64,000 bases of DNA from CAVXGU01 sp963761615 (GTDB lineage: Bacteria > Acidobacteriota > Vicinamibacteria > Vicinamibacterales > CAVVIG01): positions 124,001 through 188,000 of the forward strand of contig CAVXGU010000001.1 of the NCBI GenBank assembly GCA_963761615.1, given 5' to 3'. The notes under the pieces were generated by a model. The model was not told the DNA's origin, made no database searches, and saw nothing but the letters and a program-made list of their open reading frames with translations. Made by a program: the position numbers and the translations under genes. This document shows, piece by piece, positions 53,113 to 61,514 of this stretch; positions within the stretch are counted from its first letter, which is position 1, and every line of letters begins with the position of its first letter.

Positions 53113-54472
53113 GCTCCAGGTACCCCGCGATGTGCAGCGGCCAGCCGCGTTCCTTCGTGATCCGCGCCGCCAGGGCCTCGAGGCCAGGCGGCTCGCCGTG
53201 CACCAGGTACGTCATCTTCGGCGGCTTCGTGAAATTCGAGAGCCAGCGCATGATCTCGCCGGCGTCGGCGTGCGCGGACATCGAGTTGTTGACCTCGACG
53301 CGCGCCGCCACCGGGATGTCCTGCCCATGGATCCGGACGCTCGTCGCGCCTTCGATGAGCTTCCGCCCGCGCGTGCCCGCCGCCTGATAGCCGACGAACA
53401 GCACGGTGTTCTTCGCATCCGGCAGGACGTCGACCAGGTGGTGCAGGACGCGGCCGCCGGTGGCCATGCCGCTCGCCGCGATCACGATCGCCGGCGTGTG
53501 CGAGGCGACGAGGTCCTTCGACTGCTGCGGCGACTCGACCGTCTGGAAGTGTTCGGTCGCGAAGGCGGACACGTGCCGCCCGCCGAGGCGCAAGTCGGGA
53601 TCCAGCTCGTTCAGGCGCTGCGAGTAGAACCGCAGGGCGGCGACGGCCATCGGGCTGTCGACGTACACGGGCAGGCGGGGGATGCGGTTCTCGGACTCGA
53701 GCGTCTTCAGCCAGTAGAGCAGCTCCTCGACCCGTCCGATCGCGAAGGACGGGATCACGACCCGCCCGCCACGCTCGACCGTCTCGTTGATGATCGTCGA
53801 CAGCTGCGCGGCCTCCGTGTCCACCTCGTGCAGGCGATCGCCGTAGGTCGATTCGAGCAGCAGCACGTCCGCCTCGGCGACCGGAGACGGGTCGGGGAGG
53901 ACCGGCCGGCCGTAGCGGCCCAGGTCTCCGCCGAAGAGGATCGTTCGCCCCTCGGCGTGGACGCGCGCGTACGCGGAGCCGAGGAGGTGACCCGCGTTGA
54001 TGAAGTCCACTTCCACACCCGGCGCGACCGGCACCGGCCGGTCGTAGCCGACCGGCTGGAGGTGCGTCAGCGCGAGGGCGGCGTCCTCCTCCGTGTAGAG
54101 CGGCAGCGCCGGATGGTGCTTGCTGTAGTGGTGACGGTTCGCCTGGTGGGCGTCTTCCTCCTGGATGCGGGCCGAGTCCGGGAGGACGACCGAGCACAGC
54201 TCCTGCGTGGCCGGCGTACAGAAGATCCGGCCGCGGAAGCCGGCGGCGACGAGCCGCGGCAGGAATCCGCAGTGATCCAGGTGCGCGTGCGTGAGGACCA
54301 CCGCGTCGATCTCGGACGGCTCGATGGGCAGAGCGGCCCAGTTCCGCAGACGCAGTTCCTTGAGTCCCTGGAAGAGTCCGCAGTCGACGAGCACGCGGCG
54401 TCCCGCGATCTCGAGCAGGTGCTTGGAGCCGGTGACGGTGCCGGCCGCGCCGAGGAATGTCAACGAGGGCAT
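53093..54472 (-). CDS. MBL-fold RNA-processing-type hydrolase (beta-CASP)
   Basis: 459 aa: HAHLDHCGFLPRL is the metal motif, ESTYGDRLHEV and SFAIGRVEELLYWL mark the beta-CASP insert, and VIAASGMATGGRVLHH and NNSMSAHADAGEIMRWLSNF are the C-terminal motifs of CPSF/Ysh1-like nucleases. Likely cleaves RNA. The ATG at 54472 has a -10-like TATAGT six bases upstream and no ribosome site. Confidence 0.93.
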   Translation of the reverse strand: MPSLTFLGAAGTVTGSKHLLEIAGRRVLVDCGLFQGLKELRLRNWAALPIEPSEIDAVVLTHAHLDHCGFLPRLVAAGFRGRIFCTPATQELCSVVLPDSARIQEEDAHQANRHHYSKHHPALPLYTEEDAALALTHLQPVGYDRPVPVAPGVEVDFINAGHLLGSAYARVHAEGRTILFGGDLGRYGRPVLPDPSPVAEADVLLLESTYGDRLHEVDTEAAQLSTIINETVERGGRVVIPSFAIGRVEELLYWLKTLESENRIPRLPVYVDSPMAVAALRFYSQRLNELDPDLRLGGRHVSAFATEHFQTVESPQQSKDLVASHTPAIVIAASGMATGGRVLHHLVDVLPDAKNTVLFVGYQAAGTRGRKLIEGATSVRIHGQDIPVAARVEVNNSMSAHADAGEIMRWLSNFTKPPKMTYLVHGEPPGLEALAARITKERGWPLHIAGYLERVELPA

Positions 54473-54478
54473 CGTGTC

Positions 54479-54486
54479 ACTATAGT
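54479..54486. promoter_or_regulatory. Palindromic -10-like element upstream of the MBL gene
   Basis: ACTATAGT is self-complementary: it gives TATAGT on the minus strand six bases from the MBL ATG (leaderless arrangement), and TATAGT on the plus strand, 42 bases before the MTHFR-like gene at 54529. Confidence 0.45.
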
Positions 54487-54528
54487 CGGTTCTGCTAAGC
54501 TGGAACACCCGCGCGCGCCCTTCTCCCT

Positions 54529-55389
54529 ATGGCCCCCGCCACCGACCTGCTCACCGCGCTCCGTTCGGGATCGTCCGTTGTCGGCGTCGAGCTGCGCCCG
54601 CCGCGCGCCGAGCTGGCCGCCGGAGAGGGCATGGACGCGTGGATCGACACCTATCACGCCGTGAAACGCCTCACGCGCCAGGACCGATTCGTCTTCCTCA
54701 CCGACAGCGCGGTCGGCGCCGCCGAGGAAGACAATCTGCGACATCTGGTCACCAACCTCGGCCTCGACGTGCCGCGCGCCCGCGTCGTGCCGTTCCTGAC
54801 GACCAAGCATCCGCTCGAGTACTGCCTCTCCTACGCCGAGCGGGCCCACCAGCACGGCTTCCCCGCGCTCGTGGTTCTCGGCGGCGACCGGACGGTGGGA
54901 ACGCCGCGGTGCGTGGAGCACGCCTGGCAGCTCCGGCGTCTGCTCCGCGCGCGCGACCACGCGATCGCCCTGGGCGGATGGGCCAATCCGTACGCCGACC
55001 CCGAGCGGCAGGTCGCCTACCTCGCCGACGCGGAGTTCAACGCCGAGTTCTTCCTGACCCAGATCGTCAGCCATCACCGCCTCGAGCCGGTCGAGCGGTT
55101 CCTGGCGGCCGCGAACGCACGCCACCTCGACGTGCCCGGGATCTTCGGCGTGTTCTACTACCGGAGCGCGAACCCCAGGACGCTCGCGACCCTGAGCCGC
55201 TTTCTGCCCGTGCCGGTCGAGGCCCTGGCGCGCGAGTTCGCCGCCGGGGCGACCCCCGAGGAGGTCTGCGCGCGGACGATCGGCGCCCTGAGAGCCGCCG
55301 GTGCCAGCCACGTGTACATCAGCAACCTGCCCCTCGAGCGCGCCCAGACGGTGCTCGACCGCATCCTCGAACTGGCGGAAGCCCCGTAG
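54529..55389 (+). CDS. Methylenetetrahydrofolate reductase-like protein
   Basis: A 286-aa TIM-barrel protein of the MTHFR family: SVVGVELRPPRAELAAGEGM (conserved first glutamate), LVVLGGDRT (the GGDxP-like block), FNAEFFLTQIVSHHRLEPVE (matches the FFxTQ motif), VPGIFGVFYYRS. MTHFR reduces methylenetetrahydrofolate to the methyl form; this member is short and divergent, so the substrate might differ. Divergent from the MBL gene, 32 bases upstream of an aminotransferase gene. Confidence 0.82.
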   Translation: MAPATDLLTALRSGSSVVGVELRPPRAELAAGEGMDAWIDTYHAVKRLTRQDRFVFLTDSAVGAAEEDNLRHLVTNLGLDVPRARVVPFLTTKHPLEYCLSYAERAHQHGFPALVVLGGDRTVGTPRCVEHAWQLRRLLRARDHAIALGGWANPYADPERQVAYLADAEFNAEFFLTQIVSHHRLEPVERFLAAANARHLDVPGIFGVFYYRSANPRTLATLSRFLPVPVEALAREFAAGATPEEVCARTIGALRAAGASHVYISNLPLERAQTVLDRILELAEAP

Positions 55390-55409
55390 CTCCCCGGTTC
55401 CTCGGTTGC

Positions 55410-55415
55410 TAAGAT
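55410..55415 (+). promoter_or_regulatory. -10-like hexamer of the aminotransferase at 55422
   Basis: TAAGAT (preceded by TGC, an extended -10) ends six bases before the ATG. No Shine-Dalgarno sequence; a leaderless arrangement. Confidence 0.45.
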
Positions 55416-55421
55416 CCCCCC

Positions 55422-56594
55422 ATGGCCCGCCACCTCGACACCGTGCCGCTCTCCGGCATCATCCGCATCCGGGATCTGATGTACGGGGTGACGGATCCTT
55501 ACCGCCTCGACCAGGGCGACGTCAGCTTCGACGTCCCCGAGCCGGTCAAGGCGGCCATGGTCCGGGCCATCGCGAACAACAGAACGCACTACCTCCAGAC
55601 TGCCGGCGTGCCCCGGCTGCTCGAGCTCCTCGCAACCAAGCTCCGCGAGAAGAACGGTATTCCGGTCGGCGACCCTGCCGAGATCTTCGTGGCCAACGGC
55701 GGGCTGCACGCCGTCTACCTGGTGTGCCAGGCCCTGCTCGAACCGGGTGACGAGGTCGTGATGCCGGATCCGACCTGGCCCCCGGCCACGGGGTGCGTCC
55801 TGACGGCGCAGGGCGTGCCGGTCCTCTGTCCGCTGTACGAGGCGCACGGCTGGCGGTTCGAGCTCGACGAAGTCGAGCAGGCCATCACGCCGAGGACGCG
55901 GGCGATCTACATCAACACGCCGCACAACCCGACCGGCGGGATGCTGACGCGCGCGGACCTCGAACGCATCGCGGCGATCGCGCGCGACCGCGACCTGTGG
56001 GTCATCTCGGACGAAGCCTACGAGGACGTGGTGTTCGACGGCGAGCACCTGAGCCTTGCCGCCCTGCCGGGCATGTACGAGCGCACGATCCCGATCTACA
56101 CCTTCAGCAAGTCGTACGCGATGACGGGCCTCCGCCTGGGATACACCGCGATCCGCGACGCGGCGCTCCGCGATCGCGCGAAGAAGCTGCTCTTCTACAC
56201 GACCGGCAACGTCAACTCCATCGTCCAGTACGGCGCCATCGGCGCGTTCGAGGCGCCGGCCGATCACATCGCGGCGTTCCGCGACGAGCTGCGCGCGAGA
56301 CGCGATTTGTTCTATGCGGGACTCGGTCGGCTGTCGGGCGTCTTCTCGGGGCACCCGCCGCGCGGCGCCTTCTACGCATTTCCACGGGTCAATCCGGCCG
56401 CGCTGCCGCCCGGGCCGGGCGACCGGTCGACGTCGTGGGCAATGACGGAGTACCTGATCCAGAAGGGACGGATCGGTTCGGTTCCCGGCCGGGACTTCGG
56501 CCCCTCGGGCGAGGGCTACGTGCGGTTCTGCTTCGCCCGCGATCGCGGCGAGCTGCTCGGTGCGCTCGACGCGATGCGGGACATGTTCACCTGA
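55422..56594 (+). CDS. Class I/II PLP-dependent aminotransferase
   Basis: A 390-aa fold-type I aminotransferase. YINTPHNPTGGML (Asn for PLP O3'), VISDEAYEDVVFDGEH and the lysine in FSKSYAMTGLRLGY are clear; RFCFARDR carries the substrate carboxylate arginine. Similar enzymes act on aspartate or aromatic amino acids; the substrate is unassigned. Independent promoter-like hexamer just upstream. Confidence 0.9.
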   Translation: MARHLDTVPLSGIIRIRDLMYGVTDPYRLDQGDVSFDVPEPVKAAMVRAIANNRTHYLQTAGVPRLLELLATKLREKNGIPVGDPAEIFVANGGLHAVYLVCQALLEPGDEVVMPDPTWPPATGCVLTAQGVPVLCPLYEAHGWRFELDEVEQAITPRTRAIYINTPHNPTGGMLTRADLERIAAIARDRDLWVISDEAYEDVVFDGEHLSLAALPGMYERTIPIYTFSKSYAMTGLRLGYTAIRDAALRDRAKKLLFYTTGNVNSIVQYGAIGAFEAPADHIAAFRDELRARRDLFYAGLGRLSGVFSGHPPRGAFYAFPRVNPAALPPGPGDRSTSWAMTEYLIQKGRIGSVPGRDFGPSGEGYVRFCFARDRGELLGALDAMRDMFT

Positions 56595-56641
56595 GCGCTT
56601 CGTTCCTCAGCTCCGCGCGACCGTCCTCGGCGTCGGCATGC

Positions 56642-57383
56642 TCACTTGAGATGTCGGCCGCCGTCGACGCGGATCGTTTCGCCCGTGACGAAGTCGCTTT
56701 CCACGAGCGCCAGGACGGCCTTGGCGATCTCGATCTCGCCACCCCAGCGCCCGAGGGGCGTCGCCCGTTCGATCGCCGTCAACTCGTCGGGTGACGTGCC
56801 GGGCGGGGCGAGGATCGGCCCCGGGGCGATCGCATTCACGAGGATGTCGTCGGCGGCGAGCTCGAGGGCGAGCGCTTCGGTGAGGGCGATCGCGCCGGCC
56901 TTGGCGACGTAGTACGGCAGGTATCCCGCGTAGCGCGGCCGCCGGCTCGCCGCGACCCAGTCGCTGAAGTTCACGATCCGCCCGCCGCCGGCGCGGCGCA
57001 TGTGCGGCGCGGCCGCGCGCGAACAGAGAAACGCCGCCCGCAGGTCCACCGCGAGGGATTCGATCCCAGTCCTCCACCGTCAGCTCCCCGAAGGGCCGCT
57101 GCTGGTAGACGGACGCCATGTTGACCAGGACATCCAGCCGCCCGAAGGTCTCGGCGACGGCTGAAACGAGCCGATCGCAGGCGGGCGCGTCGCCCAGGTC
57201 GGCCTGAAACGTGGCGCTGCGCCGCCCGACGCCCCTGACTCGCTCGGCGGCCTCGTCCGCCTCGGCACGCGAGCGCGCGTACGCGAACGCGACGTCTACG
57301 CCGCGCGCGCCCAGTTCGACGCCCACGACCTGGCCGATCCGCTTGCCGCCCGTGATGAGTGCGGTCTTTCCCGACAGATTCAC
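56642..57383 (-). CDS. SDR-family oxidoreductase, frameshifted
   Basis: 246 aa after repair. NAD(P)-binding ALITGGKRIGQVVGVELGAR (TGGxxxIG), VNMASVYQQRPFGE, and the catalytic Tyr-Lys pair in YLPYYVAKAGAIALTEA, with IAPGPILAPPGTSPDE following. At 57059-57060 an extra base (CGAATCC for CGATCC on the coding strand) splits the frame. The set of motifs is that of the classical SDR family (pteridine reductase/FabG-like). Divergent from the next gene with a gap of 89 bases. Confidence 0.88.
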
Positions 57384-57472
57384 GTCGGTAGGATACCTGC
57401 TTTGCGCGGGCCGCGCCCGTCACACTTCCGTGACGTCCCGGCAGTGGTAGCCTGTTGCGCGGAGGGGGTGGC

Positions 57473-58369
57473 ATGTCCGCTGACTCGCGCGAAGTCGTTG
57501 GTTTCATCGGCCTGGGCGTCATGGGGAAGCCCATGGCGGAAAACATCCTGAAGAAGGGCTACCCGGTCGTCGTCCACAGCCGAAGCCGCGCACCGGTGAA
57601 CGTACTCGTCGCGGCCGGGGCGGTGGCCGCCGATTCGCCCGCCGACGTCGCCCGGCGGGCCACCGTCGTGATCACGATGGTGCCCGACACGCCGGACGTC
57701 GAGCAGGTGCTCGCCGGCGAGAACGGCGTCTTCTCGGCCGTCCGGCGGGGGACGATCGTGATCGACATGAGCAGCGTGTCTCCGGTCGCCACGCGAAAGC
57801 TCGCCGAGCAGGCGGCGGCGTGCGGGGCCACGATGCTCGACGCACCCGTGAGCGGCGGCCAGATCGGCGCCGAGAGCGGGACGTTGTCGATCATGGTGGG
57901 AGGCGAGGAGGCCGCGTTCGAGCGCGCGCGCCCGATTCTCGCCTGCATGGGTCACCCGGATCGCATCGTCCGGATCGGCGAGTCGGGCGCCGGCCAGGTG
58001 TGCAAGATCTGCAACCAGGTGGCGATCGGCGGCGCGCTCGTCGGCGTGAGCGAGGCGTTCGCGCTCGCGCGCAAGGCGGGCGTCGACCAGGCGCGCGTCC
58101 GGCAGGCCCTGCTCGGCGGCTTCGCGGCCAGCCGCGTGCTGGAGGTGCACGGCGAGCGCATGCTGCAGGGCAATTACACGCCGGGGTTCCGCGCGCGCCT
58201 CTACCAGAAAGACCTGCGCCTGGCGGGCGAAGCGGCGGGGAGCCATGCGGTCGCCATGCCCGGCACCGCGCTCGTCACGCAGCTCGCCAACGCGCTGGCC
58301 GCCCGCGGCGACGCCGACCTGGACTACTCGGCGATCGCAACGATCATCTTCGAAATGGCGAGGGCCTAG
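57473..58369 (+). CDS. Beta-hydroxyacid dehydrogenase (tartronate-semialdehyde reductase-like)
   Basis: 298 aa: VGFIGLGVMGKPMAENILKK (dinucleotide motif), MLDAPVSGGQIGAESGTLSI (substrate motif), KICNQVAIGG with the catalytic lysine, and YQKDLRLAGEAA. Family members reduce 2-hydroxy-3-oxopropionate, succinate semialdehyde or 3-hydroxyisobutyrate. The ATG at 57473 follows GGAGGGGG; the upstream ATG at 57455 lacks a site. Confidence 0.92.
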   Translation: MSADSREVVGFIGLGVMGKPMAENILKKGYPVVVHSRSRAPVNVLVAAGAVAADSPADVARRATVVITMVPDTPDVEQVLAGENGVFSAVRRGTIVIDMSSVSPVATRKLAEQAAACGATMLDAPVSGGQIGAESGTLSIMVGGEEAAFERARPILACMGHPDRIVRIGESGAGQVCKICNQVAIGGALVGVSEAFALARKAGVDQARVRQALLGGFAASRVLEVHGERMLQGNYTPGFRARLYQKDLRLAGEAAGSHAVAMPGTALVTQLANALAARGDADLDYSAIATIIFEMARA

Positions 58370-58395
58370 CCGGGACCAGGGCGCCGGGCCCTCGC

Positions 58396-58584
58396 TCAGC
58401 GCGCCGGCCGGTCCAGGATGTCCAGGAGCTCGGTGAGCTCTTCCACCTGGATCTGCGCGGCGTAGATGATGGCGCGGCGCTCCTGGAGCGTGGGCACCGC
58501 CCACTCGCCGTCCGCGTAGCGCACGCGACCGTCGGCGCCGATCTCCGTGACGGTGACGTCCATCTCCGGCACGAACAGATTCAT
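58396..58584 (-). CDS. Hypothetical small protein (62 aa)
   Basis: Starts 18 bases after the ACT-domain gene on the same strand and ends 26 bases from the opposing dehydrogenase gene. Sequence: beta-rich start (MDVTVTEIGADGRVRYADG) and an acidic helical end (QIQVEELTELLDILDR). No family recognised. Size and tight spacing suggest cotranscription with the ACT gene. Confidence 0.6.
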   Translation of the reverse strand: MNLFVPEMDVTVTEIGADGRVRYADGEWAVPTLQERRAIIYAAQIQVEELTELLDILDRPAR

Positions 58585-58602
58585 GCGAGTCGCGACCGCA
58601 CG

Positions 58603-58986
58603 TCACACCCCCGCCCGCGACGCCGCCCGCTGGACGTCGTCGACGCCGACGACGAGGGTGGCGCCCGCGGCGCCTTCCGCGGCGCCGCCGTATGCATAGT
58701 CCACGTTGACGCCCGCGTCGCCGATCGACTGCAGCACCGTCCCCAGGCTTCCCGGCCGGTTCGACAGCGCGAGGACGATGACCGGACGCTCGACGACCTG
58801 ATAGTGGTGATCGCGGAGCGCCGACAGCGCCCGAAGGTGACTGTCGACGACCAGACGGAGCTGACCCGAAGCCTCGAGCGATGCGGCGAGGATGCCGACG
58901 CCCTCGTGGCCCAGCAGGCGGCAGAGTGCGGCGAGCGCCCCCGGGCTGTTCGGCAACCGGAGCGCGAGCTCGGTTCGAATCGCCAT
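58603..58986 (-). CDS. ACT-domain protein (tandem)
   Basis: A 127-aa protein made of two ACT-like domains: LALRLPNSPGALAALCRLLG and VLALSNRPGSLGTVLQSIGD, each with the Pro-Gly turn typical of amino-acid-binding ACT domains. No catalytic domain, so it probably senses an amino acid. Divergent from an aminotransferase gene 32 bases away, which suggests a regulatory link. The minus-strand TAAGCT ends seven bases before its ATG. Confidence 0.88.
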   Translation of the reverse strand: MAIRTELALRLPNSPGALAALCRLLGHEGVGILAASLEASGQLRLVVDSHLRALSALRDHHYQVVERPVIVLALSNRPGSLGTVLQSIGDAGVNVDYAYGGAAEGAAGATLVVGVDDVQRAASRAGV

Positions 58987-59006
58987 GCGGCCAAGCTTAG
59001 CAGAGG

Positions 59007-59012
59007 TAAAAT
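59007..59012 (+). promoter_or_regulatory. -10-like hexamer of the aminotransferase at 59019
   Basis: TAAAAT ends six bases before the GTG start. AGAGGT overlaps it on the left, so either a leaderless or an SD-led start is possible. Confidence 0.35.
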
Positions 59013-59018
59013 CGGATC

Positions 59019-60236
59019 GTGCCTGAGACCAAGGTTACGACGTCCATTCCGGTCGCCGCGCGCGTCGCTCACTTCAGCTACGCCATCCGCAACATCGTCG
59101 TCGAGGCGAAGCGGGTCGAAGCCGCCGGCCGCACCGTCCGCTACCTGAACGTCGGCAATCCGCCCGCTTTCGGATTCCAGCCGCCGGCTCACCTGATCGA
59201 GGCGGCCGTGCGCGCCATGCGAGACGGCCACAACGGATACGGACCGTCGCCCGGGGTGACGCCGGCGCGCGAGGCCGTGGCGCGCGAGTACACCTCGCGT
59301 GGCTTCCCGGTGAGCCCCGACCGCGTCTTCATCACCGCGGGCACGTCCGAAGGCATCGACCTCGCCCTGACGGCGATCGCCGACGACACGGGCGAGGTCC
59401 TGGTGCCCTTGCCGACCTATCCGCTCTACACCGCGGTGATCGGCAAGCTGGGGGCACGCGTCCGGTACTACCGCACCGACCCGTCGCGCGGCTGGATGCC
59501 GGACCTCGATCACCTGCGCAGCCTGGTGACGCCGACCACGCGCGCGCTCGTCGTGATCGATCCGAACAATCCCACCGGCTCGGTGTATCCGGCCGAGGTC
59601 AGGCGCGCCATCCTCGACATTGCCGACCGTCACGGCCTCGTGATCCTGGCCGACGAGGTGTACGGCGACATCGGCTACGACGGCCCCGTGCCGCCGATCG
59701 GGAGCCTCGACCCGCAGGCGCCGATCATCTCCTTCTCGAGCCTGTCGAAGGGCTACCTCGCCCCGGGCTGGCGCACGGGGTGGATGGCCATCGGTCAGTC
59801 GCCGCGCCTCGACGATCTCGTCGTCGCGATCGGCAAGCTCGCCGACGGCCGACTCTGCAGCACGGTGCCCATGCAGTTCGCGGTCGCCGCGGCGCTCGAC
59901 GGCGACCGATCGCATCAGGCGGCATTCCGCACGGCGCTCGCCGAGCGCGCCCGGATCACCGCCGGGAGCCTCAACGGCATTCCGGGCATCACCTGCGTGC
60001 CGCCCCGGGCGGCGTTCTACGCGCTGCCGCGGATCGCGCTGCCGCCGGGGCAGACGGATCAGGACTACGTCGTCGCCCTGCTCAGGGCCACCGGCGTCCT
60101 GTGCGTGTACGGCTCCGGCTTCGGCATGGAACCCGGGGACGGCTACTTCCGCGTCGTCTTCCTGGCCGCGCCCGACGACCTGCGGGAGATCTACGGCCTG
60201 ATGGCGGCCTTCACGCGTGAGTACCTGAACACGTGA
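59019..60236 (+). CDS. Class I aminotransferase (alanine/aspartate type)
   Basis: A 405-aa PLP enzyme: NGYGPSPGVTPAREAVAREY, VVIDPNNPTGSVYPAEV, ILADEVYGDIGYDG, and the PLP lysine in FSSLSKGYLAPGWRTGW, a motif seen in alanine transaminases of the AlaA type. GYFRVVFLA carries the arginine for the substrate carboxylate. GTG start. The stop overlaps the start of the next gene by four bases. Confidence 0.9.
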   Translation: MPETKVTTSIPVAARVAHFSYAIRNIVVEAKRVEAAGRTVRYLNVGNPPAFGFQPPAHLIEAAVRAMRDGHNGYGPSPGVTPAREAVAREYTSRGFPVSPDRVFITAGTSEGIDLALTAIADDTGEVLVPLPTYPLYTAVIGKLGARVRYYRTDPSRGWMPDLDHLRSLVTPTTRALVVIDPNNPTGSVYPAEVRRAILDIADRHGLVILADEVYGDIGYDGPVPPIGSLDPQAPIISFSSLSKGYLAPGWRTGWMAIGQSPRLDDLVVAIGKLADGRLCSTVPMQFAVAAALDGDRSHQAAFRTALAERARITAGSLNGIPGITCVPPRAAFYALPRIALPPGQTDQDYVVALLRATGVLCVYGSGFGMEPGDGYFRVVFLAAPDDLREIYGLMAAFTREYLNT

Positions 60237-61414
60237 GGCCCGATCCGCTCGCGTTCCTGTCTGCCGAGCTCGACACGCTGAAGACCCAGGGCCTGTACCG
60301 CCAGCTTCGCGTGCTCGACGGCAGTCAGGCGGCGCGGACCTCGGTGGACCAGCGCCCCGTCGTCAACCTCTCGTCGAACAATTATCTGGGTCTGACGACG
60401 CACCCGAAGCTCGTCGAGCGGGCGATCGCCACGACCCGCGAGCTCGGCGTCGGATCGGGGTCGGTGCGCACGATCGCGGGCACGATGGCGATCCACATGG
60501 AGCTCGAACGGCGCCTTGCGGCCTTCAAGCGCACCGAGGCGGCCGTCGTGTTCCAGAGCGGCTTCGCGGCGAACGCAGGCACCGTGTCGGCGATTCTGAC
60601 GCCCGACGACGTGGTGGTCTCGGACGCGCTCAATCACGCGAGCATCATCGACGGCTGCCGGCTCAGCCGCGCCACCATCAAGGTGTTCCCGCACAAGGAC
60701 GTCGACGCCGCCCGCGCGATTCTCCGCGACATCCCGTCGACGACGCGCACGCTGGTCATCAGCGACGGCGTGTTCAGCATGGACGGGGACGTGGGGGCGC
60801 TGCCGGAGCTGGCCGCGCTCGCCGAGGAGCACGGCGCCATCATGATGGTCGACGACGCCCACGCGAGCGGCGTCTTCGGCCGGAACGGCCGCGGCACCAT
60901 CGACCACTTCGGGCTGCACGGACGCGTGGACATCCAGGTGGGCACGCTGTCGAAGGCGATCGGGGCCCTGGGCGGCTACGTCGCCGGCACCCGCGCCCTC
61001 ATCGAGTTCCTCTACCATCGCGCGCGCCCGTTCCTCTTCTCGACCTCGCATCCGCCCGCGGTGGCCGCCGCCTGCATTGCCGCCCTCGACGTGCTCGAGG
61101 AGGAGCCGGAGATCATCGACCGGCTGTGGGAGAACACGCGGTTCTTCAAGACCGGCCTGCAGCAGCTCGGGTTCGACACCGGCAGGAGCGAGAGCCCGAT
61201 CACGCCCGTGATCGTGGGCGACGCGGCGCTGGCGATGACGCTCTCCGACCGGCTCTTCGACGAGGGCGTCTTCGCCCAGGGTCTCGGCTTCCCCACCGTG
61301 CCGCGCGGACAGGCGCGCGTCCGGACGATCGTCACCGCGACGCACACGCGGGAAGACCTGCAGTTCGCACTCGACGTCTTCGCCCGGGTGGGCGGGGCGC
61401 TGGGCATTCGCTGA
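60233..61414 (+). CDS. Alpha-oxoamine synthase (2-amino-3-ketobutyrate CoA ligase / AONS family)
   Basis: A 393-aa PLP enzyme: NNYLGLTTHPKLVERA, GSGSVRTIAGTMAIHMELER, VDDAHASGVFGRNGRG, and the PLP lysine in GTLSKAIGALGGYVAG. The family joins an acyl-CoA to an amino acid; the GSVRTIAGT and SGVFG features fit 2-amino-3-ketobutyrate CoA ligase, but a biotin-pathway AONS cannot be excluded by eye. GTG start overlapping the aminotransferase stop (GTGA), so the two are coupled. Confidence 0.9.
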   Translation: MRPDPLAFLSAELDTLKTQGLYRQLRVLDGSQAARTSVDQRPVVNLSSNNYLGLTTHPKLVERAIATTRELGVGSGSVRTIAGTMAIHMELERRLAAFKRTEAAVVFQSGFAANAGTVSAILTPDDVVVSDALNHASIIDGCRLSRATIKVFPHKDVDAARAILRDIPSTTRTLVISDGVFSMDGDVGALPELAALAEEHGAIMMVDDAHASGVFGRNGRGTIDHFGLHGRVDIQVGTLSKAIGALGGYVAGTRALIEFLYHRARPFLFSTSHPPAVAAACIAALDVLEEEPEIIDRLWENTRFFKTGLQQLGFDTGRSESPITPVIVGDAALAMTLSDRLFDEGVFAQGLGFPTVPRGQARVRTIVTATHTREDLQFALDVFARVGGALGIR

Positions 61415-61514
61415 GCGCTCGCGGAAGCCTTGAGAACCCTGCCGCCGTGTTGTCTAATGGGAACGAGTCCGCCGCCGGGTCCGGCGCATCTCCTTCGACA
61501 CCTGGTTTCGAATC

